From the NCBI GenBank assembly GCA_963711215.1, contig CAVQDH010000006.1, forward strand, positions 1 to 64,000: a DNA stretch of 64,000 bases. Reading direction: 5' to 3'. The position numbers and the translations under genes were made by a program. Positions 25,313-33,654 of the stretch are shown one piece after another (the stretch's first letter is position 1; every line of letters begins with the position of its first letter). The stretch is from WHUA01 sp963711215. GTDB taxonomy: Bacteria; Pseudomonadota; Alphaproteobacteria; UBA8366. The notes under the pieces are model-generated. The model was not told the origin of the DNA. It saw only the letters and a list, made by a program, of their open reading frames with translations, and did no database searches.

Positions 25313-26694
25313 GCATGGCGGTCGAGGATGTCCTGATCGAAGTCTCGCCGGGCGAGACGCGCGCCGCATCGGTCGACCATGACGGCCGGCTGATCGGGCT
25401 CCAGATCGAGCGCATGGGCGAGGAGAGCCTGGTCGGCGCGGTGTGCCATGGCCGGGTGACCCGGATCGAGAAGGCGACGCAGACCGCCTTCGTCGAGATC
25501 GGGCTGGCGCAGCCGGGCCTGATCAACCGGGCGCAGGGACTGCACGAAGGCCAGATGCTGACCGTCCAGGTGGCCCGCGACGGCTGGGGCGACAAGGGCC
25601 CGGCAGTGACGACCCATGTCGCGCTCACCGGCCGCTATCTCGTGCTGCGCCCGATGGAGAGCGACGTCCGCTGGCCACGCGGCATGTCGGCGCGCGTCCG
25701 CCGCGAGCAGGAAGCGGCGGTGGCCGCGGTCGTGCGCGAGGACGAAGGGATCACGTTGCGCAGCAATATCGCGCTGGCGGCCGACGGCGCGCTGGCGGCC
25801 GAGGCGGAGCGCCTGCGCGCGCTTTGGCAGGAGATCGGCAAGCGGGCCAAGGAAGCGGGTAAGGCCGCCGTGCTGCTTCCGGCGCCGGGCCTCGCCGAGC
25901 GCATGCTGCGGGACGAGGCGCCGGCCGGCGGCATCGTCGTCGACGACCGGCGCCTGGTGGCCGAGCTTGCCGCGCTGGCCCGGCGCATCGCGCCGGACCT
26001 CGCCGGGCGGGTCGCCCTCCATGACGGCCGCAAGGCGCTGTTCGAGGAGACCGGCGTCGACGAGCAGATTGCCGAGGCCTTGTCCCGCCGGGTCGAGCTG
26101 CCGCGCGGCGCCAGCCTGGTGTTCGACGAGCTGGAGGCGCTGACGGCGGTCGACGTCAACATGGGCGGCGCGGGGGTCGGTCGCGCGTCGGACGACGCGA
26201 TCCTCACCGTCAACCGCATGGCGGCCGGGGAGATCGCGCGCCAGGTCATGCTGCGCAATATCGCGGGCCTGATCGTCATCGACTTCATCTCGATGCGCAA
26301 CAAGGCCAACCGCCGCCATCTCGTGGAAGCGGTGCGCGGCGTCTTCTCGCGCGACCGCGTCGTCGTCGACGTGCTCGGCATGACCCCGGCCGGGCTGGTC
26401 GAGGTGACGCGCCAGCGGCGCGGGCGCTCGCTCGCCGGCCAGATGTGCATGCCGGTGCGGCGCGAGATCGAGCTGCAGCCGGAAGCGCTCGCCTGCGCGG
26501 CATTGCGCGCCGCGCTGCGGACGCTCGGCGGCGGCCGGCCGGTGCTGCGCTGCCGTCCCGCGGTGGCCGCGGCGCTCAAGGGCGCGCTGGCCGACGCGCT
26601 GGCGGAAACCGAGCGGCGCCTCGGCCAGACGCTGGAGGTGCGGGCCGACGCCGCCTGCCACGAATTCGAGCTGTTGCGGGAGGGGCGGCCATGA
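25309..26694 (+). CDS. rng: Ribonuclease E/G family protein
   Basis: A 461-residue endoribonuclease acting in rRNA maturation and RNA decay. It starts at ATG 25309, overlapping maf. An S1-like domain covers about 30-120 (SLVGAVCHGRVTRIEKATQT). The catalytic domain carries the metal-binding Asp in LTAVDVNMGG and in LIVIDFISMR, and the RNase E/G motif RQRRGRSLAGQMC. There is no long C-terminal scaffold, so it is RNase G-like. YacG follows with a 4-base overlap or spacing in the usual order. Confidence 0.93.
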   Translation: MSMAVEDVLIEVSPGETRAASVDHDGRLIGLQIERMGEESLVGAVCHGRVTRIEKATQTAFVEIGLAQPGLINRAQGLHEGQMLTVQVARDGWGDKGPAVTTHVALTGRYLVLRPMESDVRWPRGMSARVRREQEAAVAAVVREDEGITLRSNIALAADGALAAEAERLRALWQEIGKRAKEAGKAAVLLPAPGLAERMLRDEAPAGGIVVDDRRLVAELAALARRIAPDLAGRVALHDGRKALFEETGVDEQIAEALSRRVELPRGASLVFDELEALTAVDVNMGGAGVGRASDDAILTVNRMAAGEIARQVMLRNIAGLIVIDFISMRNKANRRHLVEAVRGVFSRDRVVVDVLGMTPAGLVEVTRQRRGRSLAGQMCMPVRREIELQPEALACAALRAALRTLGGGRPVLRCRPAVAAALKGALADALAETERRLGQTLEVRADAACHEFELLREGRP

Positions 26695-26697
26695 GCG

Positions 26698-26904
26698 ATG
26701 CATCGAACCCGTCCGCAGAGCGGCCGCGACTGCCCGATCTGCGGCAAGCCCGCAGTCGAGAAGTACCGGCCGTTTTGCTCCAAGCGCTGCGCCGATCTCG
26801 ACCTCGCACGATGGTTCGACGGCAGCTACAGCGTGCCCGCGGTCGAGCCGCCCGAAGGCGAGGAATGGCCGATCCCCGAGGACGGCGAGGACCCAACCGG
26901 TTAG
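26698..26904 (+). CDS. yacG: DNA gyrase inhibitor YacG, zinc-binding
   Basis: A 68-residue zinc protein with CPICGKPAVE and FCSKRCADLDLARWFDG, the four-Cys zinc site of YacG, which inhibits gyrase in E. coli. As annotated it starts at ATG 26698. ATG 26691, overlapping the rng stop, opens in another frame and would join after loss of one base near 26735, so the N-terminus may hide a single-base insertion. The acidic tail PPEGEEWPIPEDGED is typical of the family. Confidence 0.85.
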   Translation: MHRTRPQSGRDCPICGKPAVEKYRPFCSKRCADLDLARWFDGSYSVPAVEPPEGEEWPIPEDGEDPTG

Positions 26905-26968
26905 GGTGCTTGACAGTGGACAGCCCGGCGGGTTTTGACTATGAAGTGCGGTCCGCGTTCGCGGCCAT

Positions 26969-27044
26969 GCCCAGGTAGCTCAGTTGGTAGAGCACATGAC
27001 TGAAAATCATGGTGTCGGTGGTTCAATTCCGCCCCTGGGCACCA
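26969..27044 (+). tRNA. tRNA-Phe (GAA)
   Basis: A 76-base tRNA: acceptor GCCCAGG/CCTGGGC, D arm GCTC-AGTTGGTA-GAGC, anticodon stem CATGA/TCATG with loop CTGAAAA (anticodon GAA), T arm GTGGTTCAATTCCGCC-like, and encoded CCA. A TTGACA at 26910-26915 may be its -35 box. Its 3' end is duplicated at 29667-29692. Confidence 0.96.
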
Positions 27045-27055
27045 TTTTTTCAAAG
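27030..27055 (+). repeat. attL-like 26-base direct repeat (tRNA-Phe 3' end)
   Basis: The 3' end of tRNA-Phe plus 11 bases downstream matches 29667-29692 in 25 of 26 bases, the pattern left by site-specific insertion into a tRNA gene. Confidence 0.85.
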
Positions 27056-27192
27056 TAACTGATAATAAAGGGCGGATGCCGGCCCTGGAAACCGGGATGT
27101 CCGGTTATGGGGCTAAAGCAGACGTCGGTCCGGCGTCGCTGGATGTCCGTTTCTAGCTGCCAATTTCGGACATAAGTCCCTGACCGAAAGTC

Positions 27193-28278
27193 TTATGGTT
27201 TTCGTAAATCGGCAACGAAGATATCGCCTCGCATGATAAGGCGCGCCGTGCGCAATACGCCGGCGCTTAAGACATTGGTATTCAGCCCGCTACCGCTGGT
27301 TTCCAGACGCACGCCGATTTTGCCGCTGGGGTGTTCAATATGAATAGTTCGCGCGTTTCCTTGGCCATTTCGACACAATTGTTGGGCAACCGTTCCCTCG
27401 ATGACCGACGCCGTTGCAAGGCAAACCGCGCCGGTTACGGCATGGGCTGCGTGAACTTTCCAGGGTGTCAGATAGCGGGAGCTGATATCGCCGCCTTTTT
27501 CAGGCGATGAAAGAAGACCGACTTTCGGGATCACCATTTTGGATACGTCCCCCAACCCCATGCGCGCTCCCGCTTCGCATCGAAGAGGTTCAATCAATTC
27601 GAACAAAAGGCGGTTGTTGTTGATCTCGTCGCGGCTCTCATAGCCGGAAAGGCCGAAATCAGACGCCCGCAGCAGAACCATTGGCATGGCGACGTCGATA
27701 CAGGTGGCATCGAGCCCGTCGATCGTTTCCGACACAGCGCCAGTTGGCAGCAATTTCCCTGTCTTGGCCCCGACAACGTCCATGAAATTCAGATAGACGG
27801 GGGCGGCGGTTCCGGGAACACCGTCGATGCTTGCAGTCCCTTCGTAATTCAGTTGGCCGCCCGGTGTCTCGACCAGTGCCTCAATTTTGCTTCCGGTATT
27901 CACGTTATGGATCATGACGCGCGTCATGCCATCTTGCGCTTTTACAAGACCTGCCTCGATGGCATAGGGAGCGACGCCGGACAGCATGTTGCCACAGGAC
28001 GGCCCGGTGTCGACGATCGGCTGATCAATCGCCACTTGCGCGAATAGATAGTCGACGTCTATTCCTGGCCGGTCCGATACGGATACGATAGCGACTTTGC
28101 TCGTCAGCGGATCAGCGCCACCCAGACCGTCAATTTGCCTGATGTCTGGAGAGCCCATGGCGGCCAATAAAAGGCGATCGCGCTCCTGCTGGTCTTTCGG
28201 TAGATCGCATGCGTTGAAATACGGCCCCTTCGACGTGCCACCGCGAAACAACATGCAAGGTAAGGATCGCAAGGTCAT
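27193..28278 (-). CDS. PrpF-family isomerase (4-oxalomesaconate tautomerase-like)
   Basis: A 361-residue protein of the PrpF family, which contains aconitate isomerases, methylaconitate isomerases and GalD-like 4-oxalomesaconate tautomerases of gallate and protocatechuate breakdown. The N-terminal FRGGTSKGPYF and the catalytic-Cys region DTGPSCGNMLSGVAPYAIEA are typical, as are PTGAVSETIDG and a second-domain VHAAHAVTGAVCLATASVIE. Aromatic-acid partners are absent, so the substrate is open. The divergent LysR fragment suggests the usual LysR-controlled arrangement before truncation. Confidence 0.88.
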   Translation of the reverse strand: MTLRSLPCMLFRGGTSKGPYFNACDLPKDQQERDRLLLAAMGSPDIRQIDGLGGADPLTSKVAIVSVSDRPGIDVDYLFAQVAIDQPIVDTGPSCGNMLSGVAPYAIEAGLVKAQDGMTRVMIHNVNTGSKIEALVETPGGQLNYEGTASIDGVPGTAAPVYLNFMDVVGAKTGKLLPTGAVSETIDGLDATCIDVAMPMVLLRASDFGLSGYESRDEINNNRLLFELIEPLRCEAGARMGLGDVSKMVIPKVGLLSSPEKGGDISSRYLTPWKVHAAHAVTGAVCLATASVIEGTVAQQLCRNGQGNARTIHIEHPSGKIGVRLETSGSGLNTNVLSAGVLRTARLIMRGDIFVADLRKP

Positions 28279-28439
28279 AGCGTTTCTGCTGGCTTAATAG
28301 TTACGGCCTAGAAGTGAGCACCTATATTCCGCAATCATTGTAGCGTCCCGCGGGCCGTTGCCCTAGCTCGCTTGACGACCTCGTAAGGCTAGGTGCACGC
28401 TTTTATCGTTCACGCAACCAAGTAATCTGCGAAAGACCT

Positions 28440-29054
28440 ATGACGGTCACGATTGCCACAGTTCCGACCGCGACTCTCAAAATAATTCCCGACGCGGTTT
28501 CGGCGTTCCGCGCACAGGGCCACGGCGAACGTATCCGAATCAATGACCTATCCGCGAATGACGCTCTAGAGGCGGTGCTGCGTGGGGAGGCAGATTTCGG
28601 TATCAATATAATCGGCACGAGCGAACCGGAATTGGAGTTCCAGGTTCTTGCAGATGACGAGTTCGTACTCGTGTTGCATCGGGATGATCCGCTTGCCGCA
28701 GCGGAGGCCATCTCCTGGCGAGACGTCGACGAAAATCGGTTTGTTGCAGTGTGGAAGGGAAGCGGCAATCGAATGCTGATCGATCGCGGGCTTGCGCGTG
28801 CAAAGCGTCGTCTCGGTTGGGCCTACGAAGTTCGCCACCTATCGACCGCTTTGGCGCTCGTCGAGGCAGGTGTTGGCATCACCGCATTGCCGCGGTCCGC
28901 TCTCGCTGAGCGGCATCAAAGTCTGGTCGTTACGAGGCCGCTTACCGACCCTGTAATATCGAGGGTCATGGGCACGGTCCGACGTACCGATGCCGCCTTA
29001 AGTCCCGCTGTTGATGCCTTTTTTTCCATCTTGCACGCGACATGTTCGCGATAA
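28440..29054 (+). pseudogene. LysR-family regulator lacking its HTH domain
   Basis: A 204-residue open frame that equals only the C-terminal substrate-binding domain of LysR regulators: TVTIATVPTATLKIIPDAVS, EAVLRGEADFGINIIG, DDEFVLVLHRDDPLAAAEAI and VEAGVGITALPRSALAERHQ. The 85 or so N-terminal residues with the winged helix are missing, and the divergent gene begins only 161 bases upstream, leaving no room. The cut coincides with the domain border. It might still act as a free ligand-binding domain, but a deletion relic is more likely. Confidence 0.85.
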
Positions 29055-29277
29055 CTATCCGGCCGCATACTCGTAACCTCGATAAACTTACAAATTCTTT
29101 GATTTGCTAACGAACTTCGGCCAACGCTGCCAAATGCCCGAGTTGGGCCACCTGGTGGACGTCCGGTTCGGCAGCGGCGACGTCCGCCCCTTCGGGCAAT
29201 GCAGACGAAATTTGCTTGAAAGTCGACATCGCCTGATCAACGTCCGTTAGCGGGGTTACCGGATTACGCTTGGCTCG

Positions 29278-29568
29278 GAGCAGCCCTTTTCGTTTGTCGG
29301 CCGCTGGGAGCGCCGGGAGGGGGACGGCAAGGCAGTCGAGAGCTGCTCGATCATCGTGACCGACGCCAACAAGCTGACGCAGTTCATCCATGGTCGTATG
29401 CGGGACATTCTTGATCCGGCGGACTATGACCGCTGACCTGACGACTCGGCAGTGCAGGAGCTGCTAAAGCCGTATCCGCCGGAGCGGATGGATTGCTGTC
29501 CGGTATTGCGGGCGGTCGGCAATGTCGGAAACACCGGGCCGGAGTTCTTTGAGCCGATAAAGATTTAG
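29278..29568 (+). pseudogene. SRAP (YedK/HMCES-like) C-terminal remnant
   Basis: An out-of-context 97-codon frame reads PFSFVGRWERREGDGKAVES, CSIIVTDANKLTQFIHGRM, ILDPADYDR, an internal TGA where Trp is expected, then VQELLKPYPPERMDCCPVLR and NTGPEFFEPIK. This matches the C-terminal half of SOS-response-associated peptidases, which protect abasic sites in single-stranded DNA. The N-terminal catalytic Cys part is absent and no start remains. Confidence 0.75.
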
Positions 29569-29570
29569 AC

Positions 29571-29628
29571 AGTGGGACACTCGTTCCAAAAACTATAGAA
29601 AACTATGGAAAAACCGATGTGTCCCACT
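29571..29628. repeat. 10-base inverted repeat enclosing a tandem ACTAT repeat
   Basis: AGTGGGACAC (29571-29580) and GTGTCCCACT (29619-29628) are perfect inverted repeats. Between them AAACTATAGA and AAACTATGGA are in tandem. It lies between the SRAP remnant and the right attachment repeat, and may be an excision or resolution site or a MITE-like relic. Confidence 0.55.
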
Positions 29629-29666
29629 TTCTGATAAGGAGTTGAAAATATTAAATTACGGAATCG

Positions 29667-29692
29667 CGCCCCTGGGCACCATTATTTCAAAG
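29667..29692 (+). repeat. attR-like 26-base direct repeat
   Basis: CGCCCCTGGGCACC followed by ATTATTTCAAAG; differs from 27030-27055 only by one A in the T-run. Confidence 0.85.
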
Positions 29693-29956
29693 GCTTAAGA
29701 CGAGCCTTCTCCACTCCCGATTTTTTCGATGGTCATAGGTTTGATCAAACGCGCGGGCGTCGTTTGCCCGACCGCGCAGGCAAAGCGCTGTTTGGGAGCC
29801 CCCATGCTCCGTCATCCATTTTGACGCCTTTCAGGTTCACGTATAGCCTCCCTTGAGGCGACCCTATGCAGTAAATCGGAGCCGCAGCCGGCATGAGCGT
29901 CCGTGTCGGAGGGAAGCCGTGTTGGCGAATTTGTCGGGCGCCCGGGAGGAATGGGA

Positions 29957-30484
29957 ATGTCCATCAGATCATTCGCGATCGGCACACTCGGTGCCGGCAT
30001 GTTGCTGTTCGCATTGGCTTCGACAGGCGAGGCGCGTGCCGGGACGCTTCCGATCGATTGCAGCAAGGTCGATCCAGCCACCGCGGCAAGCAGTCTCGGT
30101 GTCGCGAAAGTGAGTGCGAACGGCTCTGCCGTGCACATCAAGCTGCCGCCCGACCAAATGGACGTTCTCGAATGCGCCTACCGCGGCGTCGGGTTCGATC
30201 CGCAGGTGCCTGGGGTGAGTTTCGCGATCTACACGCCGAAGCAATCCGATATCCAGACCGTGTATTCGAGCTTGATAACCGAGAAGCATCCAAAGCTTCA
30301 GAGCTTCGCTCCCAACGTCGGCAGCGCGTCGAAGGGTCTTGCCGGCCCTGATCCTTCGGGCGAGAAATTCGAAGCCTACATTGTGTTCATGACGGCATCG
30401 AACATCTTCCGAATCCACATCTTTAACCTTCCGAGCGCGGCGGCCGCGGAGGCCGGCGCCCTGAAAGTGGCGGCGGCGTTATAG
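29957..30484 (+). CDS. Secreted hypothetical protein
   Basis: A 175-residue protein with an N-terminal signal peptide (RSFAIGTLGAGMLLFALAST ending near GEARA). ATG 29957 has GGGAGGA 8 bases upstream; ATG 29951 is too close. The mature part has two Cys (DCSKVDP and LECAYRG), which could form a disulfide, and a C-terminal Ala-rich helix. No family was recognised. Periplasmic or extracellular location is inferred. It directly follows the right end of the tRNA-Phe insertion and so belongs to the old chromosomal context. Confidence 0.65.
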   Translation: MSIRSFAIGTLGAGMLLFALASTGEARAGTLPIDCSKVDPATAASSLGVAKVSANGSAVHIKLPPDQMDVLECAYRGVGFDPQVPGVSFAIYTPKQSDIQTVYSSLITEKHPKLQSFAPNVGSASKGLAGPDPSGEKFEAYIVFMTASNIFRIHIFNLPSAAAAEAGALKVAAAL

Positions 30485-30668
30485 AGCGTTTGATGGGGTC
30501 ATTCGCCGCCGCCGGCGGCCGCGCGGCCGCACCCCATCATCGCCGCATCCGTTGAAAGCGGTTGACCGGCATCGGGCCGATATGCATCGCTTTCCTTGTT
30601 GCGCGGCCCACGGTTTGGAACCAACCGGCCGGGGCGGTTAAACTGCAACGGGAAACGGGAGGATCGCC

Positions 30669-32291
30669 ATGCAAGCGGATTACGTCATCATCGGCGCCGG
30701 CTCGGCCGGCTGCACGCTCGCCAACCGCCTGACGGAAGACCCCGATACGCGGGTGATCCTGCTCGAGGCCGGCGGCAAGGACTGGAACCCGCTGATCCAC
30801 ATCCCGGCCGGCTACATCAAGCTGCTGGACCACCCCACGCTGACCTGGGGCTTCAAAGCCGACACGCAGGCCGATCTCAACGGCCGGGCAATTCCCTATC
30901 CGCGCGGCAAAGTGCTGGGCGGGTCGAGCTCGATCAACGGCATGATCTACATCCGCTCCCAGCCCGAGGACTACGACCACTGGGCCCAGCTCGGCAACCG
31001 CGGCTGGGGCGCCAACGACGTCTATCCCTTCTTCCGCAAGGCCGAGAATTGGGAGGGGCAGGCTGACGACGTGCATGCCAAGGGCGGGCCGCTCTACACC
31101 TCCCTCTCGCGCGACAAGCCGGCGCTCTGCGAGGCCGCCATCGAGGGGGGGCAGCAGATGGGCTGGGAATATCGCCCGGACCTGAACGACCTGCCGCACG
31201 GCCTCGGCGACCATATCGGCTGGGTCCAGCAGACCCGGGGCGGCCGGTTCCGCGCCAGCGCCGCCCGGTCCTACCTGCGCCCGGCGATGCGCCGGCCCAA
31301 CCTGCAGGTCGTCACGAACGCGCTCGTGCACCGGATCATCCTGGACGGCCGGCGCGCGACAGGCGTCGAGTTCTCGCGCGGCGGCGTTGTCGAGCGCGCA
31401 GAGGCCGGGGCGGAGGTGATCGCCGCCGCCGGCGCCATCGGCTCCCCGCATATCCTGCAGCTCTCCGGGATCGGCGACCCCGACCATCTGGGCCGCATCG
31501 GCGTCGACGTGCGGCATGCGCTCCGGGGCGTCGGCAAGAACTTCCAGGATCATTTCCTGGTGCGGTCGCAGGCCTTCGTGAAGGACATCCCGACATTGAA
31601 CGAGCGCTCGCGCGGCATCCGCTTCGCGGGCGAGCTGATGAAATACGTCCTGAACGGCCGCGGCATGCTGACCTATGCCGCATCGCTGATCGCGGCGTCG
31701 GTGAAGGTCCTGCCGGAATCGGCGACGCCGGACGCCCAGATCCTGTTCGCCTCGGCGAGCTATGCCCCGGGCTCCAAGCGCGAGCTCGACACGAAGCCGG
31801 GCATGACCTCCGGCGTCTGGCAGATGCGCCCGGAAAGCCGGGGCTATGTCGAGGCCCGGTCCGCCGATCCGCGCGAGCAGCCGGCGATCAACCCGGCCTA
31901 TCTGAGCGAGGACCGGGACCGGCGCACGGTCATCGCCGGCCTCAGGACGGTGCGGACCTGGTTCAATTCACCGGCCCTGAAGCGTTACCTGGTCGCCGAA
32001 AACATGCCCGGTCCGGATGTCCAGACCGACGACGAGTTCCTGGCCTACGCGCGCCAGGTCGGCACGACGGTGTTCCATGCGACCTGCTCGTGCCGCATGG
32101 GGCCGGACCCGATGGCCGTGGTCGACGACCGGCTGCGGGTGCACGGGATCGAGAAGCTGCGCGTCATCGACGCCTCCGTCATGCCGGCGGTGACCTCGAC
32201 CAACACCAACGCGCCGACCATCATGATCGCCGAAAAGGGCGCGGCGATGATCAAAGAGGACGCGCAGTCACGGCAGGCCGCCGCGGCGTGA
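30669..32291 (+). CDS. GMC-family FAD oxidoreductase (choline dehydrogenase-like)
   Basis: A 540-residue FAD enzyme that oxidises an alcohol to an aldehyde. The N-terminal Rossmann motif VIIGAGSAGCTLANRL, the GMC signature 1 GKVLGGSSSINGMIYIR, signature 2 GAIGSPHILQLSGIGDP, and the C-terminal HATCSCRMGPDPMAVVDDRL with the catalytic His, plus NTNAPTIMIAEKGA, are all present. ATG 30669 follows GGGAGGATC. It stands alone; there is no betaine operon partner, so the substrate may not be choline. Confidence 0.92.
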   Translation: MQADYVIIGAGSAGCTLANRLTEDPDTRVILLEAGGKDWNPLIHIPAGYIKLLDHPTLTWGFKADTQADLNGRAIPYPRGKVLGGSSSINGMIYIRSQPEDYDHWAQLGNRGWGANDVYPFFRKAENWEGQADDVHAKGGPLYTSLSRDKPALCEAAIEGGQQMGWEYRPDLNDLPHGLGDHIGWVQQTRGGRFRASAARSYLRPAMRRPNLQVVTNALVHRIILDGRRATGVEFSRGGVVERAEAGAEVIAAAGAIGSPHILQLSGIGDPDHLGRIGVDVRHALRGVGKNFQDHFLVRSQAFVKDIPTLNERSRGIRFAGELMKYVLNGRGMLTYAASLIAASVKVLPESATPDAQILFASASYAPGSKRELDTKPGMTSGVWQMRPESRGYVEARSADPREQPAINPAYLSEDRDRRTVIAGLRTVRTWFNSPALKRYLVAENMPGPDVQTDDEFLAYARQVGTTVFHATCSCRMGPDPMAVVDDRLRVHGIEKLRVIDASVMPAVTSTNTNAPTIMIAEKGAAMIKEDAQSRQAAAA

Positions 32292-32638
32292 TCCGGCAGC
32301 CGGGTCGAGCGTGAGAAAGGACTGAACGGGAAGACGCCGCCGCGCAGGCCGTCGAACGCCCGAGACGGGACCTGAACCGGCGCCCTCTTCTCGTCATGGC
32401 CGTCGCGGTTTGACTTGGCCGGCACACGGCCAATCCCTCATCCCCTGCCGCCGTGCTCGCGCCGATAAACCGCGCGATCAAGGCTCTTGTGTCCCGTGCC
32501 GGGACAGGCGGCCACAAAAAATCATTTCTTTTCCGCAGGATACGAGGCGTGGTTTTCTTTTGACAAGGGCCCTTGCATTCGACCGTATTTAGATATATCT
32601 ATTATTTCGTTATATCGAAATACACACGGAGTATATCT
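32292..32638. promoter_or_regulatory. Intergenic region with PadR promoter and operators
   Basis: TTGACA at 32560-32565 is a good -35 box with a -10 near 32584-32590. AGATATATCT (32591-32600) is a perfect palindrome, and TATTTCG/CGAAATA (32603-32609, 32616-32622) is an inverted repeat with a 6-base spacer. Both lie just upstream of the PadR start and resemble PadR/YqjI operators. GGAG at 32628-32631 is the ribosome binding site. Bases 32292-32550 show no clear feature. Confidence 0.65.
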
Positions 32639-33268
32639 ATGTTCGATACCGATAAATTCCGCCAGCGGCGGGGCCACAGGGGTGGCAAGCGCTTTGCCCA
32701 TTCGGGGCATGGCGAAGACGACGCGTCATTCGACGATGCGCGACACGGCGGTCGCGGCCGCTTCTTCAGGGGCGGCGGACGGCACGGCCGGCGTAGGGAT
32801 GGGCTTGGCCGCTTCTTTGCGCATGGCGACCTGCGGCTCGTCGTTCTGGCGCTGGTCGACGAAAAGCCGAGCCATGGCTACGAGATCATCAAAGCGATCG
32901 AGGACAGGGTCGGGGGCGCGTACAGTCCCAGCCCGGGGGTGATCTATCCGACCCTCACGCTGCTCGAAGAGCTTGGCTACGTCACCCTCAAATCCACCGG
33001 CGAGGGCTCCAAGAAGCTCTGCGAGATCACGGGCGAAGGCAAAACCTACCTCGAGGCCAACCGGAAAACCCTGGATGCGCTTCTTGCGCGGATGGACGAA
33101 GCGGGCCATTCGCATCGCAGCGGCGCAGCGCCGCAGATCGTGCGCGCGATGGAGAATCTCAAATTGGCCTTAAGGCTGCGCTCGTCCAACGGTCCGCTGA
33201 CCGAAGAGCAGGCGAGCGCTGTCGCGGCGGCGATCGACGCGGCGGCCATCGCGGTGGAGAAGGTGTGA
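32639..33268 (+). CDS. PadR-family regulator, YqjI-like with Arg/Gly/His-rich N-terminus
   Basis: A 209-residue repressor. Residues 1-60 are a low-complexity Arg/Gly/His tail (FRQRRGHRGGKRFAHSGHGE and GRHGRRRDGLGRFF). Residues 65-145 form the PadR winged helix: LVVLALVDEKPSHGYEIIKA and PSPGVIYPTLTLLEELGYVT. Similar tails in E. coli YqjI bind nickel and iron, and YqjI represses a ferric reductase. ATG 32639 has GGAG 7 bases upstream. Overlap with the DUF2218 gene (GTGATG) suggests cotranscription. Metal sensing is inferred. Confidence 0.85.
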   Translation: MFDTDKFRQRRGHRGGKRFAHSGHGEDDASFDDARHGGRGRFFRGGGRHGRRRDGLGRFFAHGDLRLVVLALVDEKPSHGYEIIKAIEDRVGGAYSPSPGVIYPTLTLLEELGYVTLKSTGEGSKKLCEITGEGKTYLEANRKTLDALLARMDEAGHSHRSGAAPQIVRAMENLKLALRLRSSNGPLTEEQASAVAAAIDAAAIAVEKV

Positions 33269-33567
33269 TGCGCGATCCGAACACGATTAAAGCCGAAGCG
33301 CGGGTCTCCACCCCGCGCCCGGCGCGCTACCTCGAGCAACTGTGCAAGCACTTCGGGCACAGGCTGCCGGTCAGCCGCGCGGAGGGAGGCGCCAGCATCA
33401 CCTTTTCGTCGGGGCTTTGCCAGCTCGCGGCGGAGTCCGACACGTTGATTTTGCAGGTGTCAGCAGAAGATAAGCCGGCATTGGAAAATCTGGAAGATGT
33501 CGTCGCGCGTCATCTGAAGCGGTTTGCATTCCGCGAGGACATGCAGATCGAGTGGCGCCCGGCCTGA
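33265..33567 (+). CDS. DUF2218 family protein
   Basis: A 100-residue protein of the DUF2218 family, often found fused to or next to siderophore-interacting ferric reductases. It contains RYLEQLCKHFGHRLPVSRAE and ITFSSGLCQLAAESDTLILQ, and ends FREDMQIEWRPA. The gene is coupled to the PadR/YqjI-like regulator. The expected ferric reductase gene is absent, so it may be regulated here as a lone metal-stress protein. Confidence 0.85.
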   Translation: MMRDPNTIKAEARVSTPRPARYLEQLCKHFGHRLPVSRAEGGASITFSSGLCQLAAESDTLILQVSAEDKPALENLEDVVARHLKRFAFREDMQIEWRPA

Positions 33568-33575
33568 ACAGGCAA

Positions 33576-33594
33576 GCCCCCCGCCTTGGGGGGC
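33576..33594. terminator. Hairpin between convergent genes
   Basis: GCCCCCC (33576-33582), loop GCCTT, GGGGGGC (33588-33594) lies just after the DUF2218 stop and before the convergent acyl-CoA dehydrogenase. A second GC-rich stem follows at about 33613-33640. There is no strong T-run. Confidence 0.5.
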
Positions 33595-33654
33595 GATAGC
33601 CGGTCATCGCCCCGCCCGCCATTCGGGGGCGCGCTTCGCCCCGATCTACGGCGT

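Larger units (their letters stand above)
27056..29692. mobile_element. 2.6-kb insertion behind tRNA-Phe
   Basis: Bounded by the 26-base repeats at 27030-27055 and 29667-29692. Contents are a PrpF-family gene, a headless LysR gene, a broken SRAP remnant and a palindromic repeat module. There is no integrase, so it is either a decayed island or one mobilised in trans. Confidence 0.75.

Noticed and set aside
29107..29391. 94-residue leftward open frame overlapping the SRAP remnant
   Set aside because: It is antisense to the recognisable SRAP remnant over most of its length; the C-terminal part looks protein-like but could not be identified.
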